Assembly: GCA_964565805.1 (NCBI GenBank)
Contig: CAZMGH010000008.1
Location: 1-64,000, forward strand
Length of the DNA: 64,000 nucleotides
Direction: 5' to 3'
From: Catenibacillus sp964565805
GTDB taxonomy: Bacteria; Bacillota; Clostridia; Lachnospirales; Lachnospiraceae
The notes under the pieces are model-generated. The model was not told the DNA's origin, searched no databases, and was given only the letters and a program-made list of their open reading frames with translations. Position numbers and translations under genes: made by a program. Below are positions 7,528-16,649 of this stretch, piece after piece. The stretch's first letter is position 1; every line of letters begins with the position of its first letter.

Positions 7528-10272
7528 TCAGCCGAGGGAACCGGCGCCTTTCAGAATCCACACATTCCCAACGATTCCTGTCGGATCCATAACATTGGCC
7601 GCTTCACTAAAGGGATGACTGCTTCCCTGAAGCTTATTGACCTTCCGCACCAAAGTCGTGGCCACTTCGATCCGGACAGTATTCTTTCCTTCCTTTATCC
7701 CATCTGTAATATTAAATTCATAAGGCGGGCAAATGGCCATGCCTGCATAAACATCATTCACCCATACTTCCACCCCTTCGTAGGCATTGTCCACAGACAG
7801 TACGACAGGAACCTGTGTACTGCCCTGATATTCCAAAGACGTTTCATAACAGATAAACCCTGAAAAGTCCGGAGCGATCCGGGCAATGTTGTGAAGGGTT
7901 TCCATATTCGCCAGAGGCTTAAACTGAGGATACTGAGACGCTTCACATACAGAAACCTGCCAGGGGCCGGAAATCGGGACCTTTTGTCCACACTCCAGCC
8001 GGTAAGGGGCAAGATTATCCACCGGCGTATCAAAAATAACCACAGCGCTTTCATAAGGACGCAGCTTTAGGGCAATCTTCGTGCCATCTTTAGAGTCCTC
8101 CGTCTTAAGGGAATACAGACGGTTTTCCATGGCATCATATCCATAGACATTTCCCCAGGCAGCCACAGTGACAGATCCTTCAAAAACCTCCTGGGGCGCT
8201 TCATTGGAGATCATGTATACATGGGCCTGATCCTGAACATAGTGGTAGCACCGCAGCCGGGCAAAAGGCGGATCTATACTTACTTCAAAAATACCGTGAT
8301 TTTGAAGATATTCTCCCAGAGACGCCAAAGGCACCACCTGACCGCACAGAGCCAGAGCATTTTTTAAAACTTCATCTTCCCTTTCCATGGTACAAATGCC
8401 TTCCGGTCTTCCGTCCACAAAGATCACCGGAAATCCCCGGCGGCTGGCCATGGCAATAAATTGGGCGGTTTCCTTTGTGATATACTGAGCATAGGGAATG
8501 ACCAGGGCCTTATATGTATTTCCATTCACTGACAGCACTGTGCCGCTGGCAGCGCCTGCCGGAACATGATCTGGTGAAATATATCCAAAATCTGTCTTGA
8601 AAGTCTCCCGGTCCGCAAACACGTCAGAAGGAATAATATCAAAATCAATCTGATGCTCTAAAAGCTGCCGGGCTGGCTTCTGGTCAAACATATAGTCGCC
8701 GGACCATTCTGCCTCCCCGTGATACAAAAGAGCCACCTGGGCCACGCTCTGACCATGGCTTAAAATATGACACATCCGATTCATGTAGATCATAAGCTTG
8801 GCAAAATGCCGGTACTGAGGATTTTCTCCGTGAGCGTAAAAATGGGGCGGGCAGTCCGGATCCGGAAACGCCTTAGGCGAAAATGCATGGGGAACGAAAA
8901 CATTAATTCCCCGCACAAGGAAATGGTCCGTCAGATACTTCATTGTCCGCACTCCGGTCCTCCACCCATAGGCTCCAAAAATTTCACACATAGCCCGGCC
9001 CTGCTTTTTAGGGTCGATATGGGCAAAGGAGGAGCCCAGCTTTCCCAGCTCAAAGTGGAAAAATTCCCCCTGGCCGCCAATGCCGAAACCGCCGCTGCGC
9101 CGGTTATTTTCTCCGCCAATCATAACCTGATTTCCAATATCGTCAATACCGGACATATGCTGGCCGATCATGGACCTGAAATAATGGCCCATGCTGCTGC
9201 CAAGACGGCTGTGCTGGTTAGAATCTTCTACAATGTGGCCGATATATTCCACTCCATGATCCTCGCACCATTTCCCGATCTGCCTGCTAAAGCTTTGGGA
9301 AATCAATGTCGTGGCCGCGTCCATATAGCTGTAGCGGATCTGTCCCGTAAGATGGGGATCATCCATGTCTGCCCACAAAGCGGGCAGGAAGCAGGCATAG
9401 TCGCTGCCAAGGCGATCCTGCATCATGCCGTCCATATCCTTATTCCATGGCAGGTTCATTTTATTGCGGCCAATAGACTCGGTAAAATCAAAACCATTGG
9501 TATTACCTACAGCTGGCTCATCAGAGAAAAATCCCGCAATAGTCTTTCCAAAATCCTCTTTATAATGGTCATAATGAGGCTCATACACCGCTTCGATCTG
9601 TACATGACAGGAAGCCTCATCCAGCATATTAATGTAGTGGGTCCGTCCCCCTCCGTTTCGTGTCAGATAAAAGACAAAAACACGCCAAACACCGTCCGGC
9701 ACATTCCATTCCAGCCATCCATCCTTTACCTGATCATTAAGGACTACCGTATCCGCACACACCGAATCCCCTTCCACAAGCCGGGCGGCAACCACAGCAA
9801 CAAACTGGTCATCGTCAAAATGCCGGGGATCTTTTTCCGCAAAAAACGGATCCACAAAATCCCCCATAGACGGCCGGTGATGGGACAGCAATTCTACATT
9901 TAAAGATGCTTCCGGCACCGGTCCGTATACATCGGTAAAATTACATGCCATATACTGCTTGCACAGACTGTCATCCTTCTTCGCCAAAAGGCCATTGGCA
10001 TAGCCTGTAGGGAAATGGGCGTCATCCAGGATCCACACCTTCATCTTCCTCTTTCTGGCCTCGTCCAGGATAATATCCATATCATGCCACCACCCCGGTC
10101 CGGCAAAATCCGGATGAGGCCTGGCCTCCACACACACAGCGCCGATGCCGCAGTCATTCATCGCTTTCATATATTCCCGTAAAACCTCTTCTGACTCTCC
10201 GTGCTGCCAGAAAAAGGGAAGAATATAATTATCTCCATTTCCACTAAGCACATCCTTAACAAATCCCTTCAC
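7528..10272 (-). CDS. GH106-type alpha-L-rhamnosidase-like glycoside hydrolase
   Basis: 914 aa, GTG start at 10272 behind AGGAGAG. No signal peptide, so it is likely intracellular. The N-terminal half is a TIM-barrel-like region (GIGAVCVEARPHPDFAGPGWW, then TIAGFFSDEPAVGN, YIGHIVEDSNQHSR and MIGGENNRRS). The C-terminal part contains a carbohydrate-binding-like beta domain (VPVVLSVDNAYEGVEVWVND). The layout fits the GH106/GHL family of alpha-L-rhamnosidases that trim pectin side chains or rhamnosylated plant glycosides. The activity is inferred from family resemblance only. It ends in the repeat-2 terminator. Confidence 0.7.
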   Translation of the reverse strand: MKGFVKDVLSGNGDNYILPFFWQHGESEEVLREYMKAMNDCGIGAVCVEARPHPDFAGPGWWHDMDIILDEARKRKMKVWILDDAHFPTGYANGLLAKKDDSLCKQYMACNFTDVYGPVPEASLNVELLSHHRPSMGDFVDPFFAEKDPRHFDDDQFVAVVAARLVEGDSVCADTVVLNDQVKDGWLEWNVPDGVWRVFVFYLTRNGGGRTHYINMLDEASCHVQIEAVYEPHYDHYKEDFGKTIAGFFSDEPAVGNTNGFDFTESIGRNKMNLPWNKDMDGMMQDRLGSDYACFLPALWADMDDPHLTGQIRYSYMDAATTLISQSFSRQIGKWCEDHGVEYIGHIVEDSNQHSRLGSSMGHYFRSMIGQHMSGIDDIGNQVMIGGENNRRSGGFGIGGQGEFFHFELGKLGSSFAHIDPKKQGRAMCEIFGAYGWRTGVRTMKYLTDHFLVRGINVFVPHAFSPKAFPDPDCPPHFYAHGENPQYRHFAKLMIYMNRMCHILSHGQSVAQVALLYHGEAEWSGDYMFDQKPARQLLEHQIDFDIIPSDVFADRETFKTDFGYISPDHVPAGAASGTVLSVNGNTYKALVIPYAQYITKETAQFIAMASRRGFPVIFVDGRPEGICTMEREDEVLKNALALCGQVVPLASLGEYLQNHGIFEVSIDPPFARLRCYHYVQDQAHVYMISNEAPQEVFEGSVTVAAWGNVYGYDAMENRLYSLKTEDSKDGTKIALKLRPYESAVVIFDTPVDNLAPYRLECGQKVPISGPWQVSVCEASQYPQFKPLANMETLHNIARIAPDFSGFICYETSLEYQGSTQVPVVLSVDNAYEGVEVWVNDVYAGMAICPPYEFNITDGIKEGKNTVRIEVATTLVRKVNKLQGSSHPFSEAANVMDPTGIVGNVWILKGAGSLG

Positions 10273-10547
10273 ACATATCTCTCCTTTCTATCGTGAGCGC
10301 CCCGGAGGGGTTTATTTTTCAGTTGATTAAAGTTTAGCACATTCATCCCGGGATTTCTTGTAAGATCCTGTTCTCCTTCTCCTCAAAAAATCCAAAAAGA
10401 GTAGATATTTACCAGGTCAACGCATCTGCTGTGGAAAGCGCGGCATAAGGCTATTGCTTCAAATTACGTAATTATCCAGTACGATGATCAAACCAGATCT
10501 GAATATCATCATGGACCGCCGCTGCCAGCAAACATATTTTATCCCTT

Positions 10548-11148
10548 TCAGCCCATGTCCGGCTGCATCAGTTCTTTCTTAAATTTCATTAAAACGATTA
10601 CCGCAAGGACTGCCGCAAGAACCGCTGTTCCGGCAAAATTAAGCCAGATGCCTGTCAGTCCCATAGACCAAAAAAACACCGATAAGTATTACCGGAAATA
10701 CCAAAGCTGTAGCTACAGAAATCAGCGCATATACCCGCAAATACTGAACCGCAAACTGGGCAAACGCCCCGTCTGCACCCATAATCTTCATGAGCAGGGG
10801 TGCAGACGCAAAAAGAATCGCGCCTACGATCGCTCCCGCAATAAAGATCATCAGGCAGGCGCATGTAAAAATATTATTCGCCTCTTTTTCTTGTTTACGG
10901 CCCAAGCTGACAGATATAGGAACCGCAGAACCTACGCCAATAAGATCCGCCAGAGCAAAATTAATAATAACAAAGGGCATGGCAAGATTTAATGCCACAA
11001 ATTCTGTCGCTCCTAAAAAGCGTCCCACAAACACGCCGTCAATGGTCTGATATAGTGCCGAAGCCAGCATACTGATAGCTCCTGGTATGGCTGCAACAAA
11101 AAACAGCTTTAAAGGGTTTGTGGCCGCAAATAAATTATGGGAACCCAT
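10548..11148 (-). pseudogene. MATE family efflux transporter, large internal deletion
   Basis: The ATG at 11148 (AAAGGAAAAGG site) opens a typical MATE N-terminus (FFVAAIPGAISMLASALYQTIDGVFVGRF) that runs for about 160 residues through roughly four membrane segments. The sequence then jumps to the extreme C-terminus (GLTGIWLNFAG and a final membrane helix ending KELMQPDMG, stop at 10548), in a different frame near a run of T. Intact MATE proteins have about 440-450 residues, so some 250 are missing. It follows the marR remnant as in the common marR-MATE drug-efflux pair. The 275 bp left of it hold no gene I can see. Confidence 0.8.
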
Positions 11149-11171
11149 AAACCTTTTCCTTTCATCACGTC

Positions 11172-11400
11172 TCAAATTTGGTCAAAAATGTGTTTCTGGA
11201 AGGCTTCCTCCAGACATGCGGAAAAGCACTCCATGGCCGGGACAAAATCCGGTGAAAATTTTTCCAGTGTCCTTGACAAAGCCTCCTGCTCCGCCTGATA
11301 GATCTTTTCTACAAGTCCATGGGTATACTGCTTCCCTTCCTCTGTCAGAGTAATGATCTTCTCCCGTTTTTTCTCACTGGGAACAAGGGTAATGCTTCAT
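11172..11400 (-). pseudogene. MarR family regulator, N-terminal deletion
   Basis: A start codon at 11400 with GGAGG is kept, but after about four codons the frame is broken. The sequence then matches the C-terminal third of a MarR protein (EKKREKIITLTEEGKQY, then AEQEALSRTLEKF) ending in TGA at 11172. The winged helix-turn-helix DNA-binding domain is gone. Its promoter and operators are intact upstream, and the MATE remnant follows within 25 bp. Confidence 0.75.
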
Positions 11401-11466
11401 AAGAATCCTCCAACACAGCACCTCCTGTAAATTTATCCGCAAAAATCTTTTAAAAATAACATGAAA

Positions 11467-11516
11467 GTACGAAATTGTACTTTGTTTAGTATGGTACGAT
11501 TTCGTACCCCAGTCAA
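11467..11516 (-). promoter_or_regulatory. MarR-type promoter with two palindromic operators
   Basis: The minus strand has TTGACT (11511-11516), a 17-nt spacer and CATACT (11488-11493). The palindrome GGTACGATTTCGTACC (11493-11508) fills the spacer. A second palindrome, GTACGAAATTGTAC (11467-11480), lies just downstream of the -10. This is classic MarR autoregulation architecture in front of the broken marR gene. Confidence 0.7.
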
Positions 11517-11611
11517 TACATCTTTGCGGGCCTGGATCACATTCTCATGGTCCGCCCAGTAAATGGGCAAGCCTGACTGAACTTGTTACCAAAATCTCCA
11601 AAATTATTCGC

Positions 11612-11640
11612 TTGTTGTATCTGGTTATGTGTGCTAGACT
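11612..11640 (+). promoter_or_regulatory. promoter of the cobalamin riboswitch transcript
   Basis: TTGTTG at 11612-11617, a 17-nt spacer and TAGACT at 11635-11640. The expected start near 11647 precedes the aptamer. Confidence 0.5.
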
Positions 11641-11684
11641 GCAATTGTTGTTACTGTAAACAGCAGTAATTGTTACTTACCAAA

Positions 11685-12080
11685 CGCTGTTAAGTGAATG
11701 TTTCGGGGCCTTTTTCAGGCACGGACATTTGAAAAGGGAACAAAAGTGAGAATCTTTGGCGATCCGGTCACTGTGATCACGGAATCTGTTTTTATCCCCA
11801 GCGCTGCCGCTTTTTGCGGGGCGCAGGGGTTTTATATGCCATTGCAGTCCTCTGCCTGTCAAAAAGCGTGTTTTAACCCGTCAAAAAGCGTGTTAATGGG
11901 ATTCAGCGCCGCAGATCAACAGGCAGTAAAGGTCAGGCTGTGAGAAGGCCAAAAACAGGTGATGATGTGTAAGCCAGGAGACCTGCTTAGCAGTGAATGA
12001 TGAAGCTTCCGAGTAAAGCCAACATCGTTTTCTGTCATGCCTTAAGCACTGACAGAACCCTTGGGGAAGCCTTCATCACT
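11685..12080 (+). ncRNA. cobalamin riboswitch (long form) with expression platform
   Basis: The leader of the transporter operon has the hallmarks of the B12 aptamer: GAAAAGGGAA at 11731-11740, AGTGAGAATC soon after, and the signature AAGCCAGGAGACCTGCTT at 11971-11988. The distance between these blocks is about 240 nt, longer than usual, and includes a 15-nt direct repeat (GTCAAAAAGCGTGTT at 11858-11872 and 11880-11894). Downstream, the arm at 11992-12010 pairs with 12065-12080 around an inner perfect 8-bp hairpin (12030-12037 with 12050-12057). This structure could switch translation of the gene at 12137. An 81-codon ORF across the region is not believed coding. Confidence 0.78.
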
Positions 12081-12136
12081 GGAAAGCAAAGCCGTCGCTG
12101 GCGGCAGACGTTTTGTGATGAAAGGAGAAATGACAC

Positions 12137-13255
12137 ATGAAAATGAACACACTTGTAGCAAAGGCCCTGACCCTCATCCTGTCCGCAGGCCTGGTCCTGT
12201 CCGCCGGGGGATGCTCCGGGGGCAATGGCAACAACAGCGGTGACGCCGGACGTATCGACGCGGAAGATGTCCGGGCAGACAACCAGGCGCCGGAAAGCGC
12301 CGATGGCACCAGCGCCGCCCAAACCGTTGACAGTGCGGCCGATAACAGCGCCACACGCACCCAGTACCCTCTGACTATGACTACCTATGGCCCGGACGGC
12401 CAAGAATATTCCATGACCTTTGAAAAGGCCCCGGAACGAGTGGTGGCCGTTTATCAGGGCTGTATCGAAACACTGCTGGCCTTAGGTCTTGAAGACCGTA
12501 TCGTAGCCACGGCAGGCCTGGATAATGAAGTGCCTGATGATCTGAAGGCAGCATTTTCCGCTACAAATTATCTGGATGAATTTACCCCTTCTAAAGAAAC
12601 CATTACCATGCTGGAACCGGATATGATCTTTTCCTGGGTATCCTATTTCAGGGAAGACACTTTAGGAACCCCGGACGAGTGGATCGGCAAAGGGACCAAT
12701 GTGTATATTAATACAAACACAGCCGTCAGCCAGGATTCCCTGGAAAATGAATTTAATGATATTTTAAATATCGGGAAAATCTTCGACGTACAGGATAAAG
12801 CCGAAGAAATCGTCAATAACATGAAAACCACCATCAGCAATGTAAAAGAAATGGCTGCTCAGGAATCTGAAAACCCTTCTGTTCTGGTCATTGAGAATTT
12901 AAACGGCACCTTTACCAATTACGGGTCCAGCAGCATTGCCGGAGATATGGTGACCCAGCTTGGGGGAACTTTAGCCAATCCGGACGCCTCTTCTGTAGGC
13001 AAGGAGGATATTATCGCCGCGGATCCGGATGTGATCTTTGTCGTCTATATGCCCTATACCGGCGATGATCCGGAAGCTGTAAAACAGGAACATCTGAACA
13101 ATATTCTGGAAGATGAAGCCTTTGCCAGCCTCAGCGCCGTACAAAACGACCGGGTCGTACCTATTATGCTCAGTGAAATGTACGCCAGCGCGACCCGTAC
13201 CCAGGACGGCATTGAGACTATCGCTCACGGACTTTACCCGGATCTTGAATTTTAA
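12137..13255 (+). CDS. btuF: corrinoid (or siderophore) ABC transporter substrate-binding lipoprotein
   Basis: 372 aa. A signal peptide with a lipobox ending SAGGC anchors it outside the membrane. A low-complexity acidic linker follows, then the periplasmic-binding-protein fold of the BtuF/FhuD/FepB group (PERVVAVYQGCIETLLALG, LEPDMIFSW, ADPDVIFVVYMPY). The group also carries siderophores and heme, but the cobalamin riboswitch upstream makes a corrinoid the best guess. First gene of a three-gene operon; AAAGGAG lies 11 nt before the ATG. Confidence 0.82.
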   Translation: MKMNTLVAKALTLILSAGLVLSAGGCSGGNGNNSGDAGRIDAEDVRADNQAPESADGTSAAQTVDSAADNSATRTQYPLTMTTYGPDGQEYSMTFEKAPERVVAVYQGCIETLLALGLEDRIVATAGLDNEVPDDLKAAFSATNYLDEFTPSKETITMLEPDMIFSWVSYFREDTLGTPDEWIGKGTNVYINTNTAVSQDSLENEFNDILNIGKIFDVQDKAEEIVNNMKTTISNVKEMAAQESENPSVLVIENLNGTFTNYGSSSIAGDMVTQLGGTLANPDASSVGKEDIIAADPDVIFVVYMPYTGDDPEAVKQEHLNNILEDEAFASLSAVQNDRVVPIMLSEMYASATRTQDGIETIAHGLYPDLEF

Positions 13256-13275
13256 TGGCAAAATGGTGATGGCAA

Positions 13276-14337
13276 ATGAAAAATAGAACCTTAAAGACGC
13301 CTGTATTTACGCTGGTCATCATGGCTCTTGGGGCAGGACTGGTATGTTCCATACTGGCCTCGATTACTTTTGGAAATGCGGATATTTCTTTTGGAGATGT
13401 ATATAAAGTCATCTTGTATAAGATCTCCCTCGCTTCCAGCCTGGCTGATTACGGACAGGGAGCCATCCACGATGTGGTCTGGCTTATCCGTTTTCCCCGA
13501 ATCCTTATGGCCATCGCCGTGGGCATGGGACTGTCTGTCTGCGGCGCTGTCATGCAGGCAGTAGTAAAAAATCCACTGGCAGACCCTTATGTTTTAGGGG
13601 TCTCCTCCGGGGCCTATCTTGGAGCCTCCGCCTCTATCATCCTTGGCATCGGCTCTGTAATCGGCGATAACTCCATCGGGATCATGGCCTTTGCCGGGGC
13701 ATTTTTAGCCTCCCTGGCAGTCCTGGCCATCTCCGGCATAGGTGGGCGCTCCAGCGCTGCCCGGCTGATCCTGGCCGGCATGGCTATCAGCGCCGTGTGC
13801 TCCGCCTTTGCCAATTTTCTCATTTATATGGCTCAGGACAGGGAAGCCACTACCCAGATTTCCTACTGGAGCATGGGCAGCTTGGCCGCCGCGGACTGGG
13901 ACAACGTGCCTGTCACCCTGGCGGTCATGATCCTGGGGACTTTGATCTTTATGACCCAGTACCGGAAATTAAACCTTATGCTTCTGGGAGACGAGACAGC
14001 TATAACCCTTGGCACGGACCTGCACCGGGCCCGCATGGCATATATGCTCCTGTCCGCGTTTATGGTCGGCTTTGCCGTCTGCGCCGCCGGTATGATCGGT
14101 TTTGTAGGCCTGATCATCCCTCATGCCATGCGCATGCTCTTTGGCACGGATCACAAGCGGCTCATCCCATTAAGCGCATTGACCGGGGCCATTTTCCTGA
14201 TCTGGGCAGATGTGGCCTGCCGGACCATCCTGGATCATTCAGAGGTGCCCATCGGCATCCTGATCTCCCTGATCGGCGCGCCATGTTTTATCTACCTCAT
14301 GATCAAAAAGACTTACAGAGCCGGAGGTGATGGATGA
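13276..14337 (+). CDS. btuC: FecCD/BtuC-family ABC transporter permease
   Basis: 353 aa with about ten membrane segments. Family blocks include RFPRILMAIAVGMGLSVCGAVMQ, KNPLADPYVLGVSSGA and GFVGLIIPHAMRMLFG, the last contacting the ATPase. It starts 20 bp after the binding protein gene and overlaps the ATPase gene by 4 bp, so the three are co-translated. Substrate inferred as corrinoid from the riboswitch. Confidence 0.88.
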   Translation: MKNRTLKTPVFTLVIMALGAGLVCSILASITFGNADISFGDVYKVILYKISLASSLADYGQGAIHDVVWLIRFPRILMAIAVGMGLSVCGAVMQAVVKNPLADPYVLGVSSGAYLGASASIILGIGSVIGDNSIGIMAFAGAFLASLAVLAISGIGGRSSAARLILAGMAISAVCSAFANFLIYMAQDREATTQISYWSMGSLAAADWDNVPVTLAVMILGTLIFMTQYRKLNLMLLGDETAITLGTDLHRARMAYMLLSAFMVGFAVCAAGMIGFVGLIIPHAMRMLFGTDHKRLIPLSALTGAIFLIWADVACRTILDHSEVPIGILISLIGAPCFIYLMIKKTYRAGGDG

Positions 14338-15104
14338 TGAAGACCACTGCGCAAAACATCCGGTTATCCTATGGCACCAGAAAAATATTGGACAATGTCC
14401 ATATTTCCGGAAATGCCCATGAATTTATTGGTCTCATCGGCCCTAACGGGAGCGGAAAATCCACCCTGCTTAAATGTATCTACCGGATCTTAAAACCAGA
14501 CGCGGGACAGATTTTTCTGGATGATACGCCCCTTTCCTCCATGAGCATCAAAAAGTCCGCCCAGTGTATGGCTGTGGTGGCCCAGCATAATCACTATAAT
14601 TTTGATTTTTCCGTGGAAGAAATCGTCCTTATGGGCCGGGCGCCCCACAAAAAAACATTGGAGCGGGACAATGCCAAAGACTATGAAATCACCCGTCAGG
14701 CTCTGGAAAAAGTAGGCATGGCAGAGTTTGCCTCCCGAAGCTTTACCACCCTTTCCGGGGGCGAACAGCAGCGGGTCATCCTGGCCAGAGCCCTGGCCCA
14801 GCAAACGCCCTGCCTGATCCTGGATGAACCTACCAACCATCTGGACATTACCCATCAGCTCCAGCTGATGAAGCTTGTAAAATCTCTGGATGTGACGGTC
14901 ATTTCCGCCATCCATGACCTGAATACCGCCGCCATGTTCTGCGACCGGATCTACGCCTTAAAAGACGGCGTGATCCAGGGGGAAGGCACGCCCCAGGAGC
15001 TGCTTACCCCAGAATTTATAAAGAAGATTTACCAAGTAGAAGCAGAGATCGTCCGGGACAGCCGGGGGCAGATGCATATTTTATTTACAGATGATTGCCC
15101 CTAG
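14334..15104 (+). CDS. btuD: ABC transporter ATPase of the BtuD/FecE type
   Basis: 256 aa. Walker A GPNGSGKST, signature LSGGEQQR, Walker B CLILDEPTNHLD and switch histidine AIHDLN are all intact, so it is competent for ATP hydrolysis. The ATGATG start overlaps the permease gene. It is the last gene of the riboswitch-controlled operon and converges with the DUF1275 remnant; the two genes overlap by 4 bp at their ends and no terminator is evident. Confidence 0.9.
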   Translation: MMKTTAQNIRLSYGTRKILDNVHISGNAHEFIGLIGPNGSGKSTLLKCIYRILKPDAGQIFLDDTPLSSMSIKKSAQCMAVVAQHNHYNFDFSVEEIVLMGRAPHKKTLERDNAKDYEITRQALEKVGMAEFASRSFTTLSGGEQQRVILARALAQQTPCLILDEPTNHLDITHQLQLMKLVKSLDVTVISAIHDLNTAAMFCDRIYALKDGVIQGEGTPQELLTPEFIKKIYQVEAEIVRDSRGQMHILFTDDCP

Positions 15105-15637
15105 GCCCGGAAAGCGGCGCTTTGAATCGTGTCGGCTGAAACCTTTTTCTCCCCGGAAGGCTGTGCCAGACAGGTCAGGCCGAAAGCGGTCAGCAAAGGA
15201 ATCCGACCGATAAAGGCGCCGGATACAGATAAAAGCTTAACGGACCCGTATCCTACGGCCACACCTGTATGAAAAGAGGTAAGGGTCAATGTATAAAATA
15301 CCGCCTTTTCCTTTTGCTTCCCGTCTTTTGTCCGTATATACTCTGTCCATCCCAAGGTAGCCTGCTTTACATTATTTGTGGAAAAAATGGTGGCGCTGTT
15401 ATAGCCTTTTGCCCCGGAGAAAACGCCCCACAACATAGATTCCAAAGGCCCCCAGTCGTAAAAACAGCTGGGGCCACTCCCCGCCCAGACCTTCCAGCAC
15501 CGCTTCAATCAGATTTCCGGTCTGGGCGGAGCCAAAATTTCCCCCGCGCAGAAAAATAGCATAGGCCCCTAAAAAGCCCCCACAAAACACATATTAAAAT
15601 GCATCGCCACAGCATTTTCTCTTTTTAACCAGTTCAC
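15101..15637 (-). pseudogene. DUF1275 (YoaK-like) membrane protein, frameshift and deletion
   Basis: A GTG start at 15637 leads into RENAVAMHFNMCFVG. The frame is then lost at a G run near 15580, where one base is missing. The next frame gives GFLGAYAIFLRGGNFGSAQTGNL and continues to LGAFGIYVVG. There it jumps, in a third frame, to the late part of the family (GVFSGAKGYNSATIFSTNNVKQ, SFHTGVAVGY). About 75 codons between are missing, with the repeat TGGGGC at the join. Two lesions make it a clear pseudogene. It follows the TIM-barrel gene with 1 bp between, so it was once in that operon. Confidence 0.8.
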
Positions 15638-15638
15638 C

Positions 15639-16466
15639 TTATTCACCATCAATCTGCTCTTTCAGCCAAAGTATGGACTTTTCGATTCCTTCCAGAACAT
15701 GCTCCCCATCGCAGTCCATCATTTCCACGATCACATTGCCCGGGTAACCTATTTCTTTCAGTCTGGAAAGGATTTTCTTCATGGAAATATTTCCATATCC
15801 TACCGGGCTGGGGTACTTTTTCACTCCATCGGCGCACACCTTGGCCCGGTCCCCGGGATAAACCGGGGTGTCGCTCCGGTCCTTCATGTGAATGGTACAC
15901 AGCCGGTCTTTAAACAGTTCAAAAGCAGCAATCTCGTCCTCATGATACATAATAAAATTCCCTGTATCAAAGCTGCAGTACAATTCCGGAATAGCGTCCA
16001 TAAACGCCTTAAGTCCCTTTACAGAGCAAAACGGCGTTTCCAGACCGTCAAAATCTTCCATGGAGACACACACCCCCTGGGACTTTCCGTAGGCTGCCGC
16101 ATTTGCCATGGCATGGATCATGTTTTTTACCAGAACTTCTTCTTGGTCCTTCTCATCCTCTCCGATCATACCTGGAACAATGAGCACATTTCCGGCGCCA
16201 CAGTCCCTTGCCAGATGAATCAGATCCTTATAGGCCTTACTGTCCGGCGCATGGCCATAATCGCCAAAGGAAAAAAATCCCTCAATAGCTATATCTAGCT
16301 CTTTCAGCACAGGCATCAACTCATCCTTAACTTCATAAAAGGTACGGTCGCACAGATACACCCGGGTCATGCCCTTTTCTTTTAATGATTTCAGCGCTTC
16401 CCGGATGGGAATATGTAAAGTCTCCGCCCCCTGGGCGATATTTTCATAAAATGCTGCGATTTCCAT
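15639..16466 (-). CDS. sugar phosphate isomerase/epimerase-like TIM barrel
   Basis: 275 aa, AAAGGAGG before the ATG. The xylose-isomerase-like (AP endonuclease 2) barrel is recognised from SMEDFDGLETPFCSV (metal Glu), LYCSFDTGNFIMYHED (metal Asp), CTIHMKDR (His) and a C-terminal VEMMDCDG (Glu). All four metal positions are present. Relatives isomerise or epimerise sugars or inositol derivatives. The substrate is unknown. It diverges from an AraC regulator, its probable controller. Confidence 0.8.
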   Translation of the reverse strand: MEIAAFYENIAQGAETLHIPIREALKSLKEKGMTRVYLCDRTFYEVKDELMPVLKELDIAIEGFFSFGDYGHAPDSKAYKDLIHLARDCGAGNVLIVPGMIGEDEKDQEEVLVKNMIHAMANAAAYGKSQGVCVSMEDFDGLETPFCSVKGLKAFMDAIPELYCSFDTGNFIMYHEDEIAAFELFKDRLCTIHMKDRSDTPVYPGDRAKVCADGVKKYPSPVGYGNISMKKILSRLKEIGYPGNVIVEMMDCDGEHVLEGIEKSILWLKEQIDGE

Positions 16467-16649
16467 AAATCAAACGCCTCCTTTGTCATTTGGTAGTATC
16501 AAAAGGTAACACAGGCTGCGCTCCCATTGGCGCCTGGTTCTTCCGAGTACTATTATATAATTTTCTTTTCAAAAATCAACGGGGATTCTTACTATACTTT
16601 ACTAAAACAATTATTTATAATAAAAGCAAATTCATCCAGGAGGTGCAAC

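Noticed and set aside
8767..9903. 378-codon plus-strand ORF opposite the GH106 gene
   Set aside because: Antisense shadow of a well-conserved coding sequence; no start signal and composition typical of a reversed frame.
11698..11943. 81-codon plus-strand ORF in the transporter leader
   Set aside because: It lies across the cobalamin aptamer core blocks, has no ribosome binding site and no recognisable protein pattern.
12035..12403. 122-codon minus-strand ORF over the btuF-like start
   Set aside because: Overlaps the riboswitch platform and signal peptide of a clear gene, with no ribosome binding site and no family pattern.
15639..16466. Third deglycosidase alpha subunit
   Set aside because: It is a related metal-binding barrel, but no DUF6379 gene adjoins it and its motifs differ from the two alpha genes, so it is kept as a generic isomerase/epimerase.
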